The translations under genes were made by a program, and so were the position numbers. The notes beneath the pieces are model-generated. The model did not search any database, was not told the DNA's origin, and saw only the letters and a list, made by a program, of their open reading frames with translations. Of a stretch of 8,929 bases of DNA, positions 5,583 to 8,929 are shown piece after piece (the stretch's first letter is position 1; the number at the start of each line of letters is the position of its first letter). This stretch comes from Gammaproteobacteria bacterium (GTDB lineage Bacteria > Pseudomonadota > Gammaproteobacteria > Pseudomonadales > Azotimanducaceae), in NCBI GenBank assembly GCA_003228415.1, contig QIDL01000590.1:1-8929 (forward strand), given 5' to 3'.

Positions 5583-6316
5583 TGCCGCAAATCGAATTCC
5601 ACGGAGTGACCAAGCGTTTCGATAATGGCCAGGAGGCGCTGGCCGAAGTGAATGCCGAGTTCGCCGAAGGCTCCATGGCTTTTCTTACCGGACACTCCGG
5701 TGCCGGCAAGAGCACCTTTCTGAAATTGCTGCTCTGTCTCGATCAACCGTCAAGAGGTCAGATTCTGGTAAACGGAGTGAACGTCACCCGGATGACGGGT
5801 GGCCGGCTCGCACACTATCGCCAGCATCTCGGTGCCGTCTTTCAGGACCACCATCTGCTGAGTCACCGGAGCGTGTACGAAAATGTGTCTCTGCCTCTCC
5901 GCATCAGCGGCATGCGGGAAAAGGATGTTGGCAGGCGGGTTCGGGCGGCCCTGTCACGGGTGGGCTTGCTGGAAAAGGAGCGGCTGTTTCCCCGCTATCT
6001 GTCTACCGGCGAGCAGCAGCGGGTGGGCATTGCGCGGGCGGTGGTGACCCGTCCCAAGATCCTGCTGGCCGATGAGCCCACCGGCAACCTGGACCCCGAG
6101 CTTTCCCGTGACATCATGAAACTGTTCGAGCAATTCAACCAGGTTGGTACCACGGTGATCGTCGCCTCTCACGATCGGGATCTGATCGAATCCATGGGTG
6201 TTCGCATCATCGAGCTCGATCAGGGGGCCATTGTTCGTGATGGTGTCGACGCCCGGGTTGATCCGCGGTCTCACGAGAGCGCTGAACGGCATCAGACAGG
6301 GTTGCCCGATGGCTGA
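5582..6316 (+). CDS. ftsE: Cell division ATP-binding protein FtsE
   Basis: Nucleotide-binding subunit of FtsEX, the ABC-type complex at the division septum that drives amidase activators such as EnvC and supports divisome assembly. The 244 residues include the Walker A motif GHSGAGKST (37-45), the Q-loop VFQDHHLL (Q88), the FtsE-typical NVSLPL segment, Walker B ILLADEPTGNLD (160-171) and the switch SHD with His197. The ABC signature reads LSTGEQQR (140-147) rather than LSGGEQQR. The protein is about 20 residues longer at the C-terminus than the E. coli form (222); this tail runs over the start of ftsX. It begins in the overlap TAATG with ftsY and overlaps ftsX by eight bases, so the three genes are translationally linked. 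Confidence 0.97.
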   Translation: MPQIEFHGVTKRFDNGQEALAEVNAEFAEGSMAFLTGHSGAGKSTFLKLLLCLDQPSRGQILVNGVNVTRMTGGRLAHYRQHLGAVFQDHHLLSHRSVYENVSLPLRISGMREKDVGRRVRAALSRVGLLEKERLFPRYLSTGEQQRVGIARAVVTRPKILLADEPTGNLDPELSRDIMKLFEQFNQVGTTVIVASHDRDLIESMGVRIIELDQGAIVRDGVDARVDPRSHESAERHQTGLPDG

Positions 6317-7283
6317 GGGGGCAACCGGAAAACGGCGTTCGAAGGATCCCTGGCCGCCGGTACGTCCGGGGCTGGGAGCCTGGTGGCGCGATCACCTGCG
6401 TATTGCCAGGGAGACGGTGCACTTCGTCAGCGCCCGGCTCGGGACCAGCCTCCTGGTCTGGCTGTTGGTGGGCATCGCGCTGGCCTTACCCGCAGGATTA
6501 TTCCTGCTGCAGCAGAATCTGGCCGAAATGACAGAAGCCTGGGATGGGCGCCCTGGGCTCACCGCCTACTTCGATCTTGATGTGGATCCCGAAGAAATCG
6601 ACGCGGCGGTGGCGTCGCTGGCGGCGAAATCCCAGGTTGAGGCGGTTCGGGTCACCGATCGGGAGGCGGCATTGGCGGAATTTCGCGCCTTCACCGATCT
6701 CGCCAACGCGCTGGATCTGCTCGACAGCAATCCCTTGCCGGCGTCGCTGAAAGCGACGCTGATCAGCGACGTCAGTCTCGAAGATCTCGAGGCGCTCCGG
6801 GAACTGGCGGACGGCCTCGCGGGCGTCGCCGAAGTCGTGGTGGAAAAGACCTGGCTCGAACGGATCTCCGATATCTCCACGGTGGTCAGCCGACTGGGCG
6901 TAATTTTGGGGCTTCTGTTCGGGGTGGGTGCCATTCTGGTGACGGCCACCTCTGTGCGCCTCGCCATTGAGGCGCGGCTCGAGGAGCTCAGAGTTCTGAG
7001 ATTGATCGGTGCCACCGAGCGGCAGATGCGCCGTCCGTTCCTCTATTTCGGGGCCTTTTACGGGCTCGGTGGCGGCCTGGTGGCAGCCATGCTGATCAGT
7101 CTGTGCCTGGTGGTGGTGGAAGCGCCACTAAGCAATTTACTTGGCAGCTACGCCCAGGAGTTGGATCTTGTGGGATTCGACCCCATATTTCTGGGAAGCC
7201 TGTTGCTTCTGGGCGGAGCGCTTGGGGTGGTGGGTGCACAGGTCGCGGCGTCACAGCGCCTCAAGGATCTGGAAATTCTTTGA
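6309..7283 (+). CDS. ftsX: Cell division membrane protein FtsX
   Basis: Membrane subunit of FtsEX; its large periplasmic loop binds the amidase activator. The protein has 324 residues. A cytoplasmic N-terminus of about 45 residues precedes TM1 (about 47-67). A periplasmic domain of roughly 125 residues follows (about 68-190), with the FtsX-type LTAYFDLDVDPEEID and NPLPASLKATL segments. Three closing helices lie at about 193-218, 245-270 and 293-313. The loop LEELRVLRLIGATERQMRRPF (224-244) after TM2 is the conserved coupling region facing FtsE. The ATG at 6309 overlaps the ftsE TGA by eight bases; the frame is open further upstream, but that part is only the shadow of ftsE. No terminator is visible after the stop, so read-through into rpoH is possible. 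Confidence 0.96.
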   Translation: MAEGATGKRRSKDPWPPVRPGLGAWWRDHLRIARETVHFVSARLGTSLLVWLLVGIALALPAGLFLLQQNLAEMTEAWDGRPGLTAYFDLDVDPEEIDAAVASLAAKSQVEAVRVTDREAALAEFRAFTDLANALDLLDSNPLPASLKATLISDVSLEDLEALRELADGLAGVAEVVVEKTWLERISDISTVVSRLGVILGLLFGVGAILVTATSVRLAIEARLEELRVLRLIGATERQMRRPFLYFGAFYGLGGGLVAAMLISLCLVVVEAPLSNLLGSYAQELDLVGFDPIFLGSLLLLGGALGVVGAQVAASQRLKDLEIL

Positions 7284-7318
7284 ATACAACTTACTTTTCA
7301 GACAGTTAGCCCACACAA

Positions 7319-7346
7319 GGAACTCGCTCCACGATTAGCAGTCACA
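7319..7346 (+). promoter_or_regulatory. SigmaE (RpoE)-type promoter for rpoH
   Basis: GGAACTC (7319-7325) matches six of seven bases of the sigmaE -35 consensus GGAACTT. Sixteen bases later lies TCACA (7342-7346), close to the sigmaE -10 (TCAAA or TCTGA). The start would fall near 7352, giving a leader of about 43 bases to the rpoH ATG. A sigmaE-dependent promoter (P3) before rpoH is known in E. coli. The -10 lies inside the CIRCE-like operator. Confidence 0.6.
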
Positions 7347-7361
7347 CTGAGGGAGTGCTAA
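7335..7361 (+). promoter_or_regulatory. CIRCE operator (HrcA binding site) upstream of rpoH
   Basis: TTAGCAGTC (7335-7343), a nine-base spacer (7344-7352) and GAGTGCTAA (7353-7361) reproduce the canonical CIRCE element TTAGCACTC-N9-GAGTGCTAA. Only one base of the 18 arm positions differs, and the spacing is exact. CIRCE is the operator of the HrcA repressor, whose activity depends on GroEL. It covers the -10 and start of the sigmaE-like promoter, a position expected to block transcription. It would also form a hairpin in any longer transcript. No hrcA gene is in the window. Confidence 0.8.
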
Positions 7362-7394
7362 ACTAGCGGTATTGAGTGTTACCGGAGGTATCAC

Positions 7395-8249
7395 ATGACA
7401 ACGGATGTGCTTGCGCTGAATGCCCTCGCACCAGGAAAAGATCTGAATGCGTATGTGCAGACCATCAGTGCTTTTCCCGTGCTCACACCGGAGCAGGAAA
7501 AGGCTCTGGCGGAGCGGTTCTACTACGAGAACGACCTGGAGGCAGCGCGGGAGCTTGTGCTATGCCACCTCCGATTCGTGGTGCACCTCGCTCGCAGTTA
7601 TCGCGGCTATGGGCTGGCAGAAGCCGACCTGATTCAGGAGGGCAACGTCGGACTGATGAAGGCGGTGAAGCGATTCAACCCGGAAGTTGGTGTGCGGCTG
7701 GTATCTTTCGCCGTCCACTGGATCAAGGCGGAGATGCACGAGTTCATTCTTCGCAACTGGCGGATCGTCAAGATCGCCACGACCAAGGCTCAGCGAAAAC
7801 TCTTCTTCAATCTGCGCAGTTCAAAAAAGCGCCTGGCCTGGCTCACTCAGGAAGAAACCCGGGCGGTGGCGCAGGAGCTTGGCGTTTCGGAGCAGGAGGT
7901 CACTCGAATGGAGGGCCGGTTGGCTGCCAGTGACGTCACGTTCGAGATACCGAATGATGCCGATGATGAGGATGGCGCCGGTGCGCCGGTACTGTTTCTG
8001 GCGTCAAGCGACGCGGACCCTGCAGATCTGGTTGCCGAAGCAGACTGGCAGTCGGGCAACAGCGCCAGGCTTGCCACCGCGTTGGCCGAACTCGACGAAC
8101 GCAGTCGCGACGTGATCATGCTCCGTTGGCTGGCGGACGAAAAGACGACGCTGGCCGAACTTGCCGAAACCTACGAAGTCTCCGCCGAGCGCATACGTCA
8201 GATCGAGAAAAACGCCATGAAGAAGCTGAGGCTGGCCCTGGCCGCATAA
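7395..8249 (+). CDS. rpoH: Heat-shock sigma factor RpoH (sigma32)
   Basis: Directs RNA polymerase to heat-shock promoters (chaperones, ATP-dependent proteases). The 284 residues equal the E. coli length. Region 1.2/2.1 spans about 15-75 with DLEAARELVLCHLRFVVHLA. Region 2.2 is ADLIQEGNVGLMKAVKRF (77-94). Regions 2.3-2.4 include RLVSFAVHWIKAEMHEFILR (101-120) and NWRIVKIATT. The RpoH box QRKLFFNLR (133-141), diagnostic for sigma32, is intact. Region 4.2 holds the helix-turn-helix TLAELAETYEVSAERIRQIE (252-271), ending in KNAMKKLRLALAA. GGAGG (7384-7388) is six bases before the ATG. It lies 111 bp after ftsX, the conserved position, with its own control region (sigmaE-type promoter and CIRCE). 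The stop codon is the first of three in-frame stops made by a 12-bp repeat. Confidence 0.98.
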   Translation: MTTDVLALNALAPGKDLNAYVQTISAFPVLTPEQEKALAERFYYENDLEAARELVLCHLRFVVHLARSYRGYGLAEADLIQEGNVGLMKAVKRFNPEVGVRLVSFAVHWIKAEMHEFILRNWRIVKIATTKAQRKLFFNLRSSKKRLAWLTQEETRAVAQELGVSEQEVTRMEGRLAASDVTFEIPNDADDEDGAGAPVLFLASSDADPADLVAEADWQSGNSARLATALAELDERSRDVIMLRWLADEKTTLAELAETYEVSAERIRQIEKNAMKKLRLALAA

Positions 8250-8277
8250 AGAGCCGCATAGAGAGCTGCATAAGGAA
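8242..8277 (+). repeat. 12-bp tandem repeat, three copies, creating three in-frame stops at the end of rpoH
   Basis: CCGCATAAAGAG (8242-8253), CCGCATAGAGAG (8254-8265) and CTGCATAAGGAA (8266-8277) follow each other without gaps. In the rpoH frame each unit encodes Ala then a stop: TAA at 8247, TAG at 8259 and TAA at 8271. The repeat starts within the last two alanine codons of rpoH. Confidence 0.85.
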
Positions 8278-8315
8278 GTCCTCGAGGGGTTGACCAAAGC
8301 TGGAGCGAACGCGTA

Positions 8316-8762
8316 CTGAACACGCGAAATCAACTGTTCATCACCGCCGGCGCGGTATTTGGAGCAAGCGGTGTGTTGATCGGTGCCTCCGGCGCCCATG
8401 GCCTGGCTGCTGAGCTGAGTCCCAGCGCCCTGTCTACCTGGGATACCGCGGTGTTCTACCAACTGGTTCACGCGCTTGCCCTGCTCCTGGTCGGCGTACT
8501 GGTCGATGGCGATCTTCGTTCCCGAGCCTCAACTCGTTCTCGAGCCTCAGCTCGTTCCCGAGCCCTACGTCTGGCGGGTTTCTCCTTTGTCACTGGAATC
8601 CTGCTTTTTTCCGGCAGCCTGTATGTCCTGGCTCTGAGTGGACCGACGGTGCTGGGCCCGGTGACTCCGCTTGGCGGTATGGCTTTTATCGTCGGCTGGT
8701 CGGCGCTGGCGGCGAGTACTTTTTTCTCCCAGCCCGCGTCTGAACCTCCTGGCGAGAAATGA
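8316..8762 (+). CDS. DUF423/UPF0382 family inner membrane protein, probable CTG start
   Basis: Small four-helix membrane protein of unknown function, family of E. coli YgdD. Helices: TM1 about 6-27 (ending GASGAHGL), TM2 about 44-63 (TAVFYQLVHALALLLVGVLV), TM3 about 86-108 (with LLFSGSLYVLAL) and TM4 about 112-137 (LGPVTPLGGMAFIVGW). These are the family signatures. From the rpoH-frame stop at 8271 to the GTG at 8373 there is no in-frame ATG, GTG or TTG. A GTG start would remove most of TM1. A CTG at 8316, with TGGAG ten bases upstream, gives MNTRNQLFITAGAVFGASG, a normal N-terminus, so I place the start there; the exact codon is uncertain. A TGA of a nine-codon TTG reading frame (8290-8319) overlaps this CTG. 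The loop between TM2 and TM3 is lengthened by an Arg/Ser repeat. The stop overlaps trmB (ATGA). Confidence 0.82.
   Translation: MNTRNQLFITAGAVFGASGVLIGASGAHGLAAELSPSALSTWDTAVFYQLVHALALLLVGVLVDGDLRSRASTRSRASARSRALRLAGFSFVTGILLFSGSLYVLALSGPTVLGPVTPLGGMAFIVGWSALAASTFFSQPASEPPGEK
8517..8564 (+). repeat. 18-bp tandem repeat inside the DUF423 gene
   Basis: CGTTCCCGAGCCTCAACT (8517-8534), CGTTCTCGAGCCTCAGCT (8535-8552) and the first 12 bases of a third unit (8553-8564) follow each other in frame. They encode RSRAST, RSRASA and RSRA. The first two units differ at two bases. The repeat lies in the loop between TM2 and TM3, which should face the cytoplasm by the positive-inside rule. Confidence 0.88.
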
Positions 8763-8929
8763 AGATCTACCTTCGCCGCCGCGGCCGGCTGACTCGCGGC
8801 CAGCAGCGTGCCTTGACCGAACACGCCGAGAAATCCGTGATCACTGCCACGTCGGAAGGTCCCATCGATTGGACTGCACGTTTTTCGAGAACCGCCCCTT
8901 TAGGGGTGGAAATCGGGTTCGGCATGGGG
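8759..8929 (+). CDS. trmB: tRNA (guanine-N7-)-methyltransferase TrmB (partial, cut at right edge)
   Basis: Methylates G46 of tRNAs at N7 with S-adenosylmethionine. Only the first 57 residues are present, open to the window edge. The start MKIYLRRRGRLTRGQQRAL is the family's RRxGRxTxxQxxAL segment, without the longer N-terminal extension of E. coli TrmB. The end, PLGVEIGFGMG (47-57), is the family's SAM-binding motif I. The ATG at 8759 overlaps the stop of the DUF423 gene (ATGA), so the two are probably translated from one mRNA. About three quarters of the usual ~220-240 residues lie outside the window. Confidence 0.93.
   Translation, partial: MKIYLRRRGRLTRGQQRALTEHAEKSVITATSEGPIDWTARFSRTAPLGVEIGFGMG

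Noticed and set aside
6198..6308. Longer ftsX start
   Set aside because: This part is an out-of-frame shadow of ftsE; the ATG at 6309 gives the usual ATGGCTGA-type overlap and the normal N-terminus.
7376..7933. 185-codon frame overlapping rpoH
   Set aside because: Out-of-frame shadow of rpoH, with low-complexity translation and no recognisable domain.
8290..8319. TTGACC as a -35 element for the DUF423-trmB genes
   Set aside because: No acceptable -10 at 16-18 bp, and the predicted start would fall after the likely start codon.

Overview
The window is a compact stretch of gammaproteobacterial chromosome, moderately GC-rich. All main genes are conserved housekeeping genes. The grouping coaBC / radC / rpmB / rpmG / mutM / coaD matches the order known around dfp in Escherichia coli and other gammaproteobacteria. 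The grouping rsmD / ftsY / ftsE / ftsX / rpoH is the classic cell-division and heat-shock block of the same class. L28, L33 and RpoH are very close to their gammaproteobacterial counterparts. I cannot name a genus from the sequence alone. I see no insertion sequence, phage gene, CRISPR array, tRNA or rRNA.

Layout. Positions 1-861 (minus) hold the N-terminal 287 codons of coaBC, cut by the left edge. Divergent from it, only 14 bp away, is radC (876-1544). A short intergenic region with a 17-bp tandem repeat and a good sigma70 promoter precedes rpmB (1691-1927) and rpmG (1973-2128). mutM (2181-3017, GTG start) follows, then a small gene for a probable exported or membrane protein (3076-3420). 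Convergent to that lies coaD (3424-3891, minus), preceded in transcription order by rsmD (3999-4562, minus). Divergent from rsmD is the tightly packed ftsY-ftsE-ftsX unit (4605-7283, plus), with 1-bp and 8-bp overlaps. rpoH (7395-8249) has its own control region. A DUF423/UPF0382 membrane protein gene (about 8316-8762) and the first 57 codons of trmB (8759 to the right edge) overlap by ATGA.

How the genes work together. coaBC and coaD are three successive enzyme activities of coenzyme A synthesis (PPC synthetase, PPC decarboxylase, PPAT). rpmB, rpmG, rsmD and trmB serve ribosome and tRNA make-up. mutM repairs oxidised guanine. FtsY targets membrane proteins; FtsEX controls septal peptidoglycan hydrolysis. 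RpoH directs the cytosolic heat-shock response.

The most interesting signal is in the 111-bp gap before rpoH. It holds a near-perfect CIRCE operator (HrcA repressor site, one mismatch to the canonical 9-9-9 inverted repeat), lying on the -10 and start region of a sigmaE-type promoter. This suggests that sigma32 synthesis here is under HrcA/GroEL feedback and envelope-stress activation together. Other points: a probable leaderless start for coaBC; a probable CTG start for the DUF423 gene; three separate short tandem duplications (17, 12 and 18 bp), one of which gives rpoH three in-frame stop codons; and unusual substitutions in conserved motifs of CoaD, FtsY and FtsE.
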